Assembly (NCBI RefSeq): GCF_010015585.1
Contig: NW_022985091.1
Coordinates: 149,533 to 213,532 of the forward strand
DNA from: Eremomyces bilateralis CBS 781.70
Taxonomy: Eukaryota; Ascomycota; Dothideomycetes; Eremomycetales; Eremomycetaceae
Direction: 5' to 3'
Length of the DNA: 64,000 bases
Part shown: one piece after another, positions 32,327 through 42,731 of the stretch
How positions within the stretch are numbered: the stretch's first letter is position 1
Layout: every line of letters starts with the position of its first letter
Position numbers and translations under genes: made by a program
Notes under the pieces: generated by a model
Databases searched by the model: none
What the model was told of the DNA's origin: nothing
Seen by the model: only the letters and a program-made list of their open reading frames with translations

Positions 32327-33309
32327 ACATCGTGAATGGCCATGATCGCTTACTGAGAGGGTTGGAATGGTTGTCTCTACCAGATCAAGGCAATCATATG
32401 CGCTAATTCGAAACGCATCGTCATAAGATTGCAAACAAGTCGATTGATTGGTTACCGGTCCATTCACCGCACCATTTATTCATCATTCTCCAAGAATCGC
32501 CATTAAATGAGCTTCTATTACAAGATATTGGAGGCGAAACTGCCTCCACATTTGATAGATCTACAAATCTTCCCGAGCATCAGGCAAGGCAGGTAGAAAA
32601 GTCTCTAGTAATAGTATGCTACTTTAGGGAAACATACCCTTCCACCCATTGCCGTCCGTCGTCGCTCTGGTGCCACGCATGAAGCACCAACTGCTATCGT
32701 GGGTTCTAGAACACCGCAGATGACTATCGTGGACGGAGTTCCGCCACCCCTTAGCAATAAGGCGGCTTTCCGCGGGTGACATTGGCGACCTACGTGCAGC
32801 TCGGCTTATCAACGCAGATTCTCTAGAGGTGAACCCACGATAATGCACGCGAAGCACATCCGATAGCGCAACAATCAGAGGAAATGGTGTACGCGAGGTC
32901 GGAATCCCAACAAAGAATCCAATCCTATCACGCGGTGTGCAACACTTTGACCCGAGTCATGCTGGACATTCGGGTCTGGTGAGTGATAGGAGCATGGGGA
33001 GAGCTTGTGAAAGTCCGCTTGGGTTCCGATGATGGAGATATCTTATCGGGTGAGTATCAAAGCCAAAACATGGTCGTTCTTCTACTCAACCGATAGCCAG
33101 ATAGTCTGATAGCAAGGGAGAAGTCTCCATGGTTGGACCAAGAGCGACACACATGGAGTGGTGCTACTCGCTGGAGTGACAATGAAATCATTGTCCTGCA
33201 GTAGTTAGAGGCAGGCAGCTGGGAGGTGCTGTCATACAGACATGGAGCTTGGAGGGGCAGAGGTCCTGTTGTGGTTTAGCGTGTATATTAGCGTGCACTT
33301 TAGCGCCAC

Positions 33310-33315
33310 CACGTG
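33310..33315. promoter_or_regulatory. CACGTG box close to the Y14 start
   Basis: A palindromic E-box lies 34 bp before the ATG at 33349. It is the core of Cbf1-type bHLH sites. Function is inference. Confidence 0.35.
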
Positions 33316-33348
33316 ACTTCATGCATTCAACTTCACGACAACGCTAAT

Positions 33349-34200
33349 ATGGCTTCCATCGACTCGGATTTTGAGCCTTATGCGCTGAATCACAACGACC
33401 GTTACCACCTTTGTGATGATTGCTCCGATCTAGAGGTCTTTATCGATGAATTCGAAGCTTATCATCAGGATCTTCTCGACCCCGACCAGCCACGCCCCGT
33501 GCTAGCCGAAAACCCCAGCTCCACTCCCGCACCTCGCCTCCACGACGCAACTCTTCCTGGCCCTTCTGCATCCGAACCACCACACCAGCTTCCCCGGAAC
33601 CTCTTCCCGTCCCTCCCTGGACAATCGTCTCCCGGCCCCTCCAACTCGCCCGCCAGCACGGGCACCGACAACCGCCTCTACCTCTTCGACCTCATGGATC
33701 GTATGGACGTCGACCCGCCCGAGCGGGACGAGGCGCCCCGGAAATCCAACGAGCCACGCACTGAGGCCGGCGCTGCGGCGGTGCGAAGCATCGAAGGCTG
33801 GATCGTCGTCGCGACGAACCTGCATCCCGAGGCGAGTGAGGAGGACATCACGGATTTCTTCGGGGAGTTTGGCGAGATCAAGAATTTGCATTTGAATTTG
33901 GATCGGCGAACGGGATACGTCAAGGTATGCGCGGAATCCTATCCCAGTCGGTGGATCACAGCAGTGGTATCTAACGCTGGGCGCTGACAGGGCTACGTGC
34001 TGATCGAATATACTACCTTGGCCGAAGCACATGGTGCCATTGAAGGCGGAAACGGCGAGAAAATGCTGGATAATACGATGAAGGTCGATTTCGCATTCGT
34101 CCGACCGCCGCCATCGAAAAATCGTCGCGGTGCAGACAAGGACAGAGAGCCGCCGCGGAAGACGGGAGAAAGGGAAAGGAGCAAGAGCCCAGAGGCATGA
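33349..34200 (+). CDS. Exon-junction-complex RNA-binding protein, Y14/RBM8A-like
   Basis: The model joins 33349-33924 and 33991-34200 (intron 66 nt) for 261 residues. Y14 pairs with Mago and marks exon junctions for mRNA export, localisation and decay. The RRM reads [20 protein letters not shown], then [20 protein letters not shown] and RRTGYVKGYVLIEY (RNP1 split by the intron at the codon after K), and [12 protein letters not shown] closes it, all Y14-specific. The Arg/Lys/Ser tail after it is also usual. The first 115 residues are odd: acidic, then Pro/Ser-rich, and not part of known Y14. The second possible start, Met116 at 33694 ([13 protein letters not shown]), gives the normal size, about 146 residues. 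The frame is open through both, so the start is unsettled. Confidence 0.85.
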
Positions 34201-34792
34201 GCCCGAGGAATGAGATACATGACTAGTCGCGGGCCAAGTACTTACTCGGGTTCAGGTATGATGAGCTGGCTGATGGTTGGTGCGGCCGGGAAAGGCGACA
34301 TACTTTCTATGGCACCGCCGTTGGAAGTTGGAACATGGTATCTCATAGCTGCCTATCCACCGGAATACTAGCGGCAAGGACAGGTCCAGAAATAGATACT
34401 TCTCTAAAGCGTGCTGGCTTGTTACTCTATTGCAAGCCGGCAGACCCAAAAGGAAAATTGTAGGTCCTTTGGATTCCTTGGGCGTCTCCGCTATGAGCTA
34501 ACTTCAACGCAGGAACGATTAGCGCAGTCGAAGACCTCACATTCTGACCGTAAATACTCGAGGATGACCTGTTTCGCAACGAGCACATGAGATGGTTATC
34601 TTACTATCATTGAACCGCTAGGAGTACCGTACAACAGGTGGAACCCAAACGCTAAAACCCAGCCGAGTCGTCGCAACTCCTCGCCATGCATGACCGATTG
34701 CTAAAGATATCTCCGTGCACACCGTATCCCGTGTATTTGAATGTCAGTAAACCACCACCCTTGCGTCCAACGCTAGGAATCCTTTCGCCAGC
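34201..34792. other. Convergent intergenic region
   Basis: 3'-UTR space between the Y14 gene (plus) and the hydrolase-phosphatase gene (minus). No further feature is seen. Confidence 0.55.
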
Positions 34793-37018
34793 CTAACCCG
34801 CTCGGGTCTCCCCGAGCCCGTACCTTACCCAAAGCGTGTCTAGGAAATGCTGATGCCGTATCCCCGGTGCGCGCATCCTTGCGAACACCTCGATTGCATC
34901 GCCGAGCGTCCATCCAAGTCGTTCCACCATATAACTCACCAGGAAGAATCCGGTCCGATTGAAGCCATAGTGACAGTGCACAGCGATCAGGCTCGTCTCG
35001 CTGTCGCTGTCGGATGCGGCGATCTCCTGGATGATGCCGTCAATGACGGCGAAAAAACCATTGGCCTCCTCGCGTGATGGCTGGAGCTTCGACACCGTGG
35101 GGAATTTATGGTATTTGATGCCCCGCCCTTCGAGACCGCGGGGCTGATACGGCGGGGTCTCATGGCTGATGTCCACCACTGCAACCACTACCCCGCCCGT
35201 CTGCCCACCCGACCGACCGTATGTCCCCGCAAACGTGTCTGGCGTGTGCGTCTCGTCCACCTCTCGCAGTACCTTCATGGCGCGAAACTGGCCCGCGATG
35301 ACACCGCTGACGGCGGGAGTTCGCCTCCATTTCTCCAGGTTTTTGACGTCCCATTTGCCCTCAGTGGTAAGATGCTGCAGCTGCCAGCCGGCGTCCAGAC
35401 GTGGGTCGAGTCGTCGGAGGAATGTAGCGATGAGACCGGCAAGAGCGCGTCGGGTGGTTGTCGCGTAGAGAAGAGTATGTCGTGCACCGACAAGAGTGTG
35501 CGTCTCGATGTACTGTGTAGAAGATACAGCGGCTGGCGACGCAGGTTTCGCGTTGGGGGAATCGTCGGAGTCGTTCGCGGTTGGTATCGGTGGAGCAGCA
35601 ATAGGGGCGGCGGAGTCAGGTATCTCGAATGTAGAGCTCTGTTCTTGTTGCTCTTTGCACTGGCCCAGTGAGTCCACGGCGTCCTCTCTACCCAGAAATG
35701 CAAGGATTTTGGGGATCTCAGTTGGCTTTGTAATCGAATCGAGCTCGCCAGCAACGAGGAGCATGGGGCATTTGACACCTGACCAAACCCTCCGGCCGGG
35801 CGTCGTGTTCTCCTGTGCTTCGACGCCAATGTACTTGGGAAGCAAACCCCATACATATCGTCTCCATACTTTCGATACGCTCTGTATGTTGTATCGCCAC
35901 TGCAGGCGTCGCGTCTCCTCGTCCGCATCTTCGCCAGCGAACCTGAGGACACTAGCGCTTTGGGGTCCTCCCCTTTGGTCGATTGACCGCCATGCTTGGA
36001 ATATCGGTGTCGGGATGTTAAGCAACACTTTCGCGATCCTGGTGACCTTCTTAGACGGCGTGGTTGTCCCGGGGCATATCGGTATGATACCGATGATCCG
36101 AGATCGGAGCTGACACGCCTCTCTTGAGAGAGGGCTGGTAGCAGATGCGAGAAGCGAAAGATGGAAAGTGCCCATGCTGTGACCGATTAAGATAATTTGC
36201 TGCGGTTCTCGCGTCGTTGACTTGGGCTTGAGCTGTAGCTCATCAAGATCAATTAGTTCCATTTCCGCATCGCTGTCAGACGCGTCATCTTGTTCGGGGA
36301 CCTCCATATCCAGGTGTTCATGGATGGCCGTAGCCACTAATTCAGCCAGCGCATGGCATCCATATGCCTCCCAATTGGTCGGCGCGAATTGAGACCGACC
36401 GCAGCCCGGCAGATCGATAGCAAGACATGGCCCTAGGTTCACGAGTGATGTGAGGAGTGGCGCAAACTGAGCAACGGATCCACCCAACCCGTGACAGAAC
36501 ACCAAGAGCGGAAGGGAACGTGGGCGAGATGGAAGTTTGCTGGCATAGGGATGAGGCCGATAGAATGTGCGTATTCTGGGATACGTAATGCCTGTGCTAG
36601 GAACGGTGTACGGCCGGAATGTTGTATGTTTCCGCAGAAGCCCCGGATCGGTGAGGTGTGGATCTGTACATGCATTAATAAGGAATTGATCAATGAAGTA
36701 CTTGGGTAGTGTAAATATATAGAAGCAAGGCATGAACGTCTCCGTTTTCCGTAAGAACACATGAATGAAGCCTCTCGCAACTCTCCACAACGTACCTGTA
36801 GCAGATAAGTCATCGCCCTCTCCACCTTGAGAAGCCTTCTTCTTGCGGGCAGCAGCTCCTCGATTATGAAACATATAAAGTGATAGTAGAAGAAATGCGC
36901 CGGTGGCCGAAACCTTAACTAGGTCTGAAGGGTTTGGTAGCCATGCACTCACACCATCTGGTACCAAGGATGGGAGTTGTTCCTTGATATTTAACAGACT
37001 CCTAGCCAACGCTTCCAT
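34793..37018 (-). CDS. Alpha/beta hydrolase fused to a cysteine (capping-enzyme-like / dual-specificity) phosphatase
   Basis: One intronless frame codes 741 residues. Residues about 30-50 are a membrane segment. An alpha/beta hydrolase domain follows: LLVFCHGLGGSVAQF (oxyanion loop), LAIDLPGCGRS, the nucleophile elbow GHSMG with Ser281, LLVAGELDSITKP (acid), and GARHTLLYA (His). A Pro/Ala/Ser linker joins it to a C-terminal cysteine phosphatase. Its P-loop is HCHYGFNRTG with Cys682 and Arg688, and the text after it (FFLVSYMVERLGWTLGDAIE, then FARMRAPGI and FLDTLWVRYG) resembles the RNA 5'-triphosphatase domain of animal mRNA capping enzymes and PIR1/DUSP11 more than protein phosphatases. Fungi normally cap mRNA with an unrelated Cet1-type enzyme. 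Both active sites look intact. Substrates are unknown; lipid or RNA ends are both possible. Confidence 0.85.
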   Translation of the reverse strand: MEALARSLLNIKEQLPSLVPDGVSAWLPNPSDLVKVSATGAFLLLSLYMFHNRGAAARKKKASQGGEGDDLSATGTLWRVARGFIHVFLRKTETFMPCFYIFTLPKYFIDQFLINACTDPHLTDPGLLRKHTTFRPYTVPSTGITYPRIRTFYRPHPYASKLPSRPRSLPLLVFCHGLGGSVAQFAPLLTSLVNLGPCLAIDLPGCGRSQFAPTNWEAYGCHALAELVATAIHEHLDMEVPEQDDASDSDAEMELIDLDELQLKPKSTTREPQQIILIGHSMGTFHLSLLASATSPLSREACQLRSRIIGIIPICPGTTTPSKKVTRIAKVLLNIPTPIFQAWRSIDQRGGPQSASVLRFAGEDADEETRRLQWRYNIQSVSKVWRRYVWGLLPKYIGVEAQENTTPGRRVWSGVKCPMLLVAGELDSITKPTEIPKILAFLGREDAVDSLGQCKEQQEQSSTFEIPDSAAPIAAPPIPTANDSDDSPNAKPASPAAVSSTQYIETHTLVGARHTLLYATTTRRALAGLIATFLRRLDPRLDAGWQLQHLTTEGKWDVKNLEKWRRTPAVSGVIAGQFRAMKVLREVDETHTPDTFAGTYGRSGGQTGGVVVAVVDISHETPPYQPRGLEGRGIKYHKFPTVSKLQPSREEANGFFAVIDGIIQEIAASDSDSETSLIAVHCHYGFNRTGFFLVSYMVERLGWTLGDAIEVFARMRAPGIRHQHFLDTLWVRYGLGETRAG

Positions 37019-38237
37019 CGCAAAAAAGTAACTTGAAGAACACTCTAATACGATTGTTCAAAGACCATGAGCAGCAGAAGTGTGAGATAGGTGAAGCGTG
37101 GTGGCGATGACTTTATGCATGTGACAGGTGCTTTGGAAGCAGGGGAGCTGATATATATCACCGATGTGAAGGATTTCAAGTCTCTTAAAAACAAGCGATG
37201 CGGTTCAGGACGATATTTCGGCATACACGAGACTCTGGGTAGGGGAACAACAAATATTAATTACCTGGAGGATAATGCGAAACGTACCAGTAGCAAAGAA
37301 AGTCATGATTGTTGATGTTGTTCATTGTCCCATGGTAACTTGGTTCACTTCACTGCAAGTTGAAACCCGCTGGTCGTCGTTTCAATTGTCAATTAATGCT
37401 ACCTGCCATTCCTACGGACTCCCACTTCTACCAACGAATACAGTAATAATATCAACTGCAGCTTGTATCAGAATCATCCTTCTCGTCATCTCGAATGGCA
37501 CCGTCCTCAGTCCCAAGCCTCCTTTCAGACCCCGCTAGACGTTATGACTCCGTCATGTGAAAGCTTCGGGACGTCGATGGGACTCAGTCGGCCACTACCT
37601 ACGGCACTATAAACTACAATATGACATCGGGATCGATTCCGATTCGTCTTCTGATGTCTCGATAATAGGCTGTCATCTCAATTTAAAGGCTCCTCCTTCG
37701 CGCCTTCGTGGATCGCCCTGCATTTGAAACTGCCGATAGCTCTATCTCGAGTTCCCGACATGACCGGCCAACGACGATGCTCCAATTTCGGATCGGTCAT
37801 CACTCATCCCCTCCAGCGGTCCAGCCTCCTAACTGCGGTAGCTTCCCCCATATGCGGGGCTTTTCGTTAATAGCCCCTCACGCCGCGTTCGGGGAGGACC
37901 GTTGGGATTTCTCGGGACCAAGAACCGGAGAGCTTGACTTTGACTGTTTTCTTCCACCTTGTCCCTGTTACCGACGTCAGTTCGTTTATCAAAACTGCCA
38001 GGCCGGTTGCATGCACGCTGCACGATTCAACGTTGAAACCTTCCTTTGTGTTGTCCCTTCTGACGAAGACTTTCGCATGCTACATTCCTGATAGTGAAGA
38101 AACATTGTGTGACTCTGTTATCAGTCCAACAGTGCAACTACGTAGGAAGATAAATATCTAATCCTGAAGTCGCCCGAACCATTGTGATTGCGTTTCCTCA
38201 TTGTTATTCCTGCCACTTTGTTAAATTATCAAGCAGC
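37019..38237. promoter_or_regulatory. Divergent intergenic region, hydrolase-phosphatase / dihydroxy-acid dehydratase
   Basis: About 1.2 kb between two start codons. A CCAAT box sits at 37782-37786. The frame at 37708-38091 begins with GTG and has no family resemblance. Confidence 0.45.
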
Positions 38238-40262
38238 ATGGCACAACCAAGTAGTACCGCTTCGGTGGGAAAGTTTCTCGACTTCTCCCCTCTACCCGAT
38301 GAGGCGACAAGGGATGGAAAGCCGGTTCTCAACAAGTACTCCCAGAAGGTCACCAGGGAACACGATTTCCCGGGAGCCAAAGTAAGCAACCCCCGATGAC
38401 AATTGGCTAGCAGGCGAAGAACTGAACATGAATTAGGCAATGCTCTACGCAGCTGGTGTTCCCAATGAGGAGATGATGAAGAATGCACCCCACGTGGGCA
38501 TCGCTTCGGTATGGTGGGAAGGAAATCCGTGCAAGTAAGTCATGGGGACTGATTGAAGTCGGAGTATTACGCATTCTAACATACATTAGCTCTCATCGTT
38601 AGTGACTACCCTTCCCCTGTGTCAAATGACAATTGTATTGATCTATGCGGTTCGTCATAGTGCTTGATTTGGCAAAGATCGTGAAAGATGCCGTGAAAAA
38701 GCAAGGTTTCTTAGGATGGCAGTACAACACCGTTGGCGTATCCGATGCCATCACCATGGGAGGCGAAGGTACTTTGCTCAATTTATACTCGGAGATGCTC
38801 TCAGTAACCGGGACTAGGTATGCGCTTCTCGCTGCAGACGCGGGAGATCATTGCCGACAGTGTGGAAACCGTCACTTGTGCCCAGCATCATGACGCCTGC
38901 ATTGCCATCCCTGGGTGCGATAAGAACATGCCAGGCGTGGTGATGGGTTTTGCCCGGCATAACCGTCCATCGATCATGATCTACGGCGGAACCATCCAGC
39001 CGGGGTATAGCCAGTTGCTGAAGAAGCCGATCAATATCAGCACCTGCTACGAGGCACAGGGGGCATGGGCGTATGACACGCTCAAGAATCCCGATGACCC
39101 CTCGCAGACGAAGGACCAGATCCTCGAAGACATCGAGAAACATGCCTGCCCGGGCCCTGGCGCCTGTGGAGGCATGTACACCGCGAACACCATGTCGACG
39201 GCTATAGAAGCCATGGGCCTCTCCATCCCTGGGTCATCAAGTACACCCGCAACCTCACCTGCCAAAATGCGGGAATGCATGAAGGCCGCCGAATATATTC
39301 GGATTTGCATGGAGAAGAATATCCGTCCACGCGACCTCCTGACTCGCGAATCCTTCACCAATGCCCTGGTCATGATGATGATTCTCGGTGGCAGCACGAA
39401 TGGCGTCCTCCATTTCCTCGCAATGGCCAACACGGCCGGCGTTAACCTTACTCTCGATGACATTCAGTCAGTATCGAACCGTATCCCCTTCATCGCCGAC
39501 TTGGCTCCCTCTGGCCGCTATTACATGGCCGATCTGCATGAAATCGGCGGCACACCTGCCGTGATGAAGATGCTCGTTGCCGCCGGATTACTGAATGGTG
39601 ATATAATGACTGTGACCGGACAAACCCTCGCCGCCAATGTCGCCTCCGCACCGTCATTATCCCCAGGACAGGATATCATCCGTCCTCTGGACCAGCCCAT
39701 CAAGGCGACAGGCCACATCGAGATCCTCCGCGGCAACTTCGCGCCCGGGGGCGCAGTCGCCAAGATCACCGGGAAAGAAGGCCTGCGCTTCACCGGCAAG
39801 GCGATGGTCTTCGACAAAGAGCACTTCCTCAACTCCGCTCTGGGCCGCAGCGAGATCCCGCGTGGTGAGAACCTCGTCCTGATCGTCCGCTACGAGGGCC
39901 CGAAGGGCGGCCCGGGGATGCCGGAGCAGCTCAAAGCCTCCGCAGCGTTGATGGGGGCGAAGCTCACGAACGTGGCGCTGGTGACCGACGGCCGCTACTC
40001 CGGGGCGTCGCATGGGTTCATCGTCGGGCACGTCGTGCCGGAAGCCGCGATGGGTGGGCCGATTGCGTTGGTTAAGAATGGGGATATCATCACGATTGAC
40101 GCGGAGAATCATCGGATCGACGTCGATATCAGCGACGAGGAGATGGAGAAGCGGAGGAAGGAGTGGACACCGCCGGCACCGAACGTGACGAGAGGGGTGT
40201 TGGCGAAATACGCGCGTTTAGTGGGCGATGCGAGTCATGGGGCATTGACGGATTTATTCTGA
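38238..40262 (+). CDS. ILV3: Dihydroxy-acid dehydratase family enzyme (Ilv3-like)
   Basis: Five exons (38238-38381, 38437-38534, 38590-38597, 38661-38768, 38818-40262) give 600 residues. The enzyme dehydrates dihydroxy acids to 2-keto acids in valine, leucine and isoleucine synthesis, using an iron-sulfur cluster. Probable cluster ligands are Cys80 (EGNPCN), Cys153 ([10 protein letters not shown]) and Cys236 ([15 protein letters not shown]); [20 protein letters not shown] is the C-terminal signature. Exon 3 is only 8 nt; it and its flanks rebuild the conserved PCNSHLLDLAK. No mitochondrial presequence is clear at the N-terminus ([20 protein letters not shown]), unlike the main yeast enzyme. 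Filamentous fungi carry several paralogs, some non-mitochondrial or in secondary metabolism, so this may not be the housekeeping copy. Confidence 0.92.
38590..38597 (+). other. ILV3: Eight-nucleotide exon of the dihydroxy-acid dehydratase gene
   Basis: The exon CTCTCATC lies between an ATTAG acceptor and a GTTAGT donor. Only its inclusion joins the phase-2 end of exon 2 to exon 4 in frame and restores the family text around N-S-H-L-L-D. The flanking introns are 55 and 63 nt. Confidence 0.85.
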
Positions 40263-40529
40263 CTGATACGCATCATGAATATGTAGATATGGTCGTTCGC
40301 AAGAAATGGTTCGTGGACATGGGGAGGTTCACGCATGGGACATGGCTGTCGGTGTATCATCTCATCATTACATCTATAAAGAATACTGGACCGGAAATGG
40401 GAAGGAAAATCCAATGCGACGCTAGATACTCTCAAGAATCGCCAGCGGACGTCCATGCCAGACGAACAAAACGATGTGCACCCAAATCCACTGCCAGGCG
40501 TAACCAATATCAACCCACGTCCCGCATAA

Positions 40530-42731
40530 CTAGTGGTAGAGTGTATCCTGCGTCCGCTTGCTCTGCTGAGCCGTCTGGTGCAAATGCTGCGTAACCTCCA
40601 GCACCGTCTCCATATGCTCATAGCCCAAGATCTGCTCCCGGCGCCGTGCCAGCAGCTGCGCGGTCTTCAGAATATTCTTAATCTGTCGCCCGTTCATATC
40701 CTTCTCCGCCAATTTCTTCACCTGCTTCTCGGTGAGCGAGTTCTCGATCCCGCTCTTCTTGCTCGACTCCAGGAAGTTCGTCCAGACGGTCTCGCGCGCC
40801 TTGGCATTCAGGTCCTGGTAGTTCAGAGAGATGTGGATGCGCGATTGGAAGGCCGCGTCGAAGGTCTGGACGCGGTTAGTGGTGAGGAACATGATGCCTT
40901 CGTAGTACTCGAGGATGCGCAGGAAGATGGTGACAAGCTTGTTGCGTTCGAGCTCGTGGAGGCTGCGTTCCTCGAGGAAGACGTCGGCTTCGTCTAGAAG
41001 CAGGATGGCGTTCCACTTCGTGCACATCTCCAGGATGTTCTGCAGTTTCGTCTCGACGTTCCGCGGGTCGAGGCCCAGGTCGCCAGCGCTCATGGTGTAC
41101 AACGGCACTTTCATCTCTTCCGCCACCGATTCCGCGGTCAGGGTCTTTCCGACACCCGGCGGGCCGCAAAGCAACATGATGATGCCCTTCCCCTTCCCTT
41201 CGATCACATCATCGAAGCTCTCCTTGTATTTCCGCTGCGACTCGGTGAATCCCAAGATCAGCTCCTTCTGATTCGCCGGCAGCACCAGGCTGTCGAACGC
41301 TGTCTCGCTCCACTCGATCTCCCGGACGCCGCCGATGAAGAAGTTCAACCACAGCTTGTTCTTCAGCGCGTACCCCCGGAGCAACGGGCTGCAGATCAGT
41401 TTCTGCTCGTCCGTCAGCGGCTTCCGGCGCATCTCGTCGTTCTCGTCGGAAAACCGCCCGTCACGCGGCATGCCGCTATCGCCGCAGTCCTCTTCTTCGT
41501 ACGAATCGTAATCTTCGTCTTCGGTCTCCTCCGTCGCTTCGCCCGATCCAAGGCCTGGTGTCGCTGTATCGTTCTCCTTCGATGACAACGGCGTGACGTA
41601 TATGGCCTGGTTTGGGTTAAAGCGGTTCCAGCCATACGTGTCGATCACGATGCGGCCTTTGATGTTGTATTTGTCCCGACCTGGAGTGAAAGTGCTACGC
41701 CGCCAGCCAATGCCATGGTAGGCTTTGTAATGATTGCCAGAAAGGCTTTCAACCTGGCCTCCACGCTCGATCAGTCGGGCTTTCAGCAGGTCCGGTTCAG
41801 TGTGGAATGAGAGAGGGTAACTGCCGAGACTGCAGATTCGCCTGGTGCCGGAGAAGGCACTGATATCGTGATTGATCTTCTGCGTGCCGAATCGGCTGCC
41901 ATCGAAATCGATGTACTTGCCGGTTACCCAGTAACAAGGAAGGTTGTTTCTATCCGTGCCATATTTGCTGCTCGCTAACTTAAGTGCGGTCTCCTGGCCG
42001 TCTTGCCGTGCGTATATAATTTCGCCAGGCTGGAACAGCGTCCACAGATATTCGTAGGTGATCACGCCCTTGCTCTTCATATCCTGACTCGTTTCAATTG
42101 TGTCCTGGAACTCCGACAGCAAGATATCAAAAAGCAGCTGCGCATGCTCGCGCGTCTTGCGATCGTCTTCTGAGTCCTCACTCAAAGCCGCTATCGCTTC
42201 CTGCATTTCCTGCCAGCGATGAATGAGCGGCTCAAATATGCCGGAGAACTCCAGACGCGCCAAGTCGACGGTCACGCCCGGGTAGTCCTTGAGCACCTTG
42301 GTGAGGAATTGTTTCAAGAGCGGGCTCTGGATGACGATGGAGTGGATCTTCAGGACGCGGCGGGGGTCGTTGTAGACCTTGACATTTCGAACTATCAAAG
42401 CATATTTGGCGGTCTCGGCATTCTCGACCGGCTCACCAATATCCTCTGGAATCGACTCTTGCCAATGGAACCGGCCTCGCTTGTCCTCTTTGCCAGAGTA
42501 CAGGTTCTTGGAGCCGCAGGTCATGCCTAGCTCGGCTGGATCGAGCGGTTGTCCCGGCTCTGATTCTGTGGAAGACATCTTGACGCCGTTCGTCTCCTGG
42601 GATTGGCCGTTGAGACTAGACCCTAGTGTGACGGTCTTAACACCGTTGGTAACTGCAGTGGTTTCGCCTTCAGAATCCGACTCCGAAGAGTAAACCGCTC
42701 TGGTCTTCGATGTGGCCATTGTGCCAGGCAT
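40530..42731 (-). CDS. AAA-family ATPase with N-terminal fungal domain
   Basis: One intronless frame codes 733 residues. The C-terminal third is a single AAA module: Walker A GPPGVGKTLTAES near residue 522, Walker B AILLLDEADVFLEE near residue 575, sensor 1 in MFLTTNR, and an arginine finger region (FDAAFQSRIHISLNY). The N-terminal part is the DUF7025-type region seen in many filamentous-fungus AAA proteins (IHSIVIQSPLLKQFLTKVLK, then YEYLWTLFQPGEIIY and GTRRICSLGSYPLSFH). An acidic Glu/Asp linker precedes the ATPase. No organelle signal is seen. These are abundant, unassigned fungal ATPases, distantly like Bcs1/ATAD modules. Start: the ATG at 42731; a second ATG four codons on (42719) is an alternative. 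Confidence 0.87.
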   Translation of the reverse strand: MPGTMATSKTRAVYSSESDSEGETTAVTNGVKTVTLGSSLNGQSQETNGVKMSSTESEPGQPLDPAELGMTCGSKNLYSGKEDKRGRFHWQESIPEDIGEPVENAETAKYALIVRNVKVYNDPRRVLKIHSIVIQSPLLKQFLTKVLKDYPGVTVDLARLEFSGIFEPLIHRWQEMQEAIAALSEDSEDDRKTREHAQLLFDILLSEFQDTIETSQDMKSKGVITYEYLWTLFQPGEIIYARQDGQETALKLASSKYGTDRNNLPCYWVTGKYIDFDGSRFGTQKINHDISAFSGTRRICSLGSYPLSFHTEPDLLKARLIERGGQVESLSGNHYKAYHGIGWRRSTFTPGRDKYNIKGRIVIDTYGWNRFNPNQAIYVTPLSSKENDTATPGLGSGEATEETEDEDYDSYEEEDCGDSGMPRDGRFSDENDEMRRKPLTDEQKLICSPLLRGYALKNKLWLNFFIGGVREIEWSETAFDSLVLPANQKELILGFTESQRKYKESFDDVIEGKGKGIIMLLCGPPGVGKTLTAESVAEEMKVPLYTMSAGDLGLDPRNVETKLQNILEMCTKWNAILLLDEADVFLEERSLHELERNKLVTIFLRILEYYEGIMFLTTNRVQTFDAAFQSRIHISLNYQDLNAKARETVWTNFLESSKKSGIENSLTEKQVKKLAEKDMNGRQIKNILKTAQLLARRREQILGYEHMETVLEVTQHLHQTAQQSKRTQDTLYH

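Larger units (their letters stand above)
32111..33348. promoter_or_regulatory. Divergent intergenic region, proline dehydrogenase / Y14
   Basis: About 1.24 kb between two start codons. It holds a zinc-cluster-like CCGG pair (32308-32326) on the proline dehydrogenase side and a CACGTG box (33310-33315) next to the Y14 start. The frame at 32624-32857 is not supported. Confidence 0.5.

Noticed and set aside
35108-36113. Plus-strand frames of 187 and 205 codons
   Set aside because: They are antisense to the hydrolase-phosphatase gene and show no domain.
37708-38091. Plus-strand frame of 127 codons upstream of the dehydratase gene
   Set aside because: It starts with GTG, has no family resemblance, and lies in the expected promoter.
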